Positions 63,855 to 64,000 of a stretch of DNA of 64,000 nucleotides are shown here, one piece after another (positions within the stretch are counted from its first letter, which is position 1; every line of letters begins with the position of its first letter). The notes under the pieces were generated by a model that worked only from the letters and a program-made list of their open reading frames with translations, searched no databases and had not been told where the DNA came from. Source of the stretch: Azorinus chamasolen (lineage: Eukaryota > Mollusca > Bivalvia > Cardiida > Solecurtidae); the NCBI GenBank assembly GCA_963576725.1, contig OY755246.1:70734371-70798370 (forward strand). Direction: 5' to 3'. The position numbers were made by a program, and so were the translations under genes.

Positions 63855-64000
63855 GAATTATGATACAAACATCAAAATTAATGAAGCTTTGTACTGGTTG
63901 ATGCAAACCACAAAACTATTCTGAGAAATTCAATAACTCTCACCTTTATCTGTTGTTGCTGGTACATTTGTACTTCTTAGAATCCTAGACTATTCTACAT

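Overview
The window looks like animal nuclear DNA, most probably from a bivalve mollusc. It is AT-rich, carries one host gene split into short exons by multi-kilobase introns, and is packed with non-autonomous mobile elements whose cores are tandem repeats, a repeat style known from clams and oysters. The species cannot be fixed from the sequence. There are no bacterial-type operons, no rRNA and no complete tRNA gene.

The only host gene I can support is MADD (also called DENN/MADD or Rab3-GEP; aex-3 in nematodes), a DENN-domain guanine nucleotide exchange factor for Rab3/Rab27. Four consecutive plus-strand exons are visible: 24347-24488, 31205-31363, 36165-36296 and 46047-46160. Each has a canonical AG acceptor and GT donor, and they join in frame to 182 codons covering the start and most of the central DENN domain. 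Earlier and later exons were not found, so the gene is partial here and the next intron runs at least 17.8 kb to the window end. No complete host gene is present.

The rest is repeats, in four main groups. (1) Several families of rolling-circle-like elements built to one plan: a 5' hairpin, a tandem-repeat core of roughly 135-160 bp units, an inverted copy of the 5' sequence near the 3' end, a short 3' hairpin, and a terminal CTCTTGTT or CTCTAGTT. This plan matches the asymmetric terminal inverted repeats of Helentrons (Helitron2). (2) Many 180-360 bp MITEs flanked by TTAA with CCTTT-type ends and an internal palindrome. (3) Cut-and-paste elements with terminal inverted repeats and readable target duplications: hAT-like with 5, 6 or 8 bp, one TA-flanked, one TAA-flanked, and an 11.3 kb element. 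(4) One tRNA-derived SINE and several minisatellites.

The most notable region is 6616-20070, a nest of elements inserted into one another. A CTCCCCC-type Helentron-like element was broken by a second Helentron-like element. That was broken by an 11.3 kb element with 29 bp inverted ends. Inside it lie a 2 kb inverted-repeat element carrying a MITE and a SINE, and a small hAT-like element. The right end of the hAT-like element was itself broken by a 5.37 kb palindromic element, whose arms each hold four 350 bp repeats and whose centre is a GC-rich block with broken gag-like reading frames.

Region by region: 1-6600, Helentron-like elements and unexplained spacer; 6616-20070, the nest; 20200-24300, MITEs and a tandem-core element inserted into a MITE; 24347-46160, MADD exons with introns full of Helentron-like, MITE and hAT-like insertions; 46160-64000, probably the next MADD intron, holding more of the same repeats and several minisatellites.
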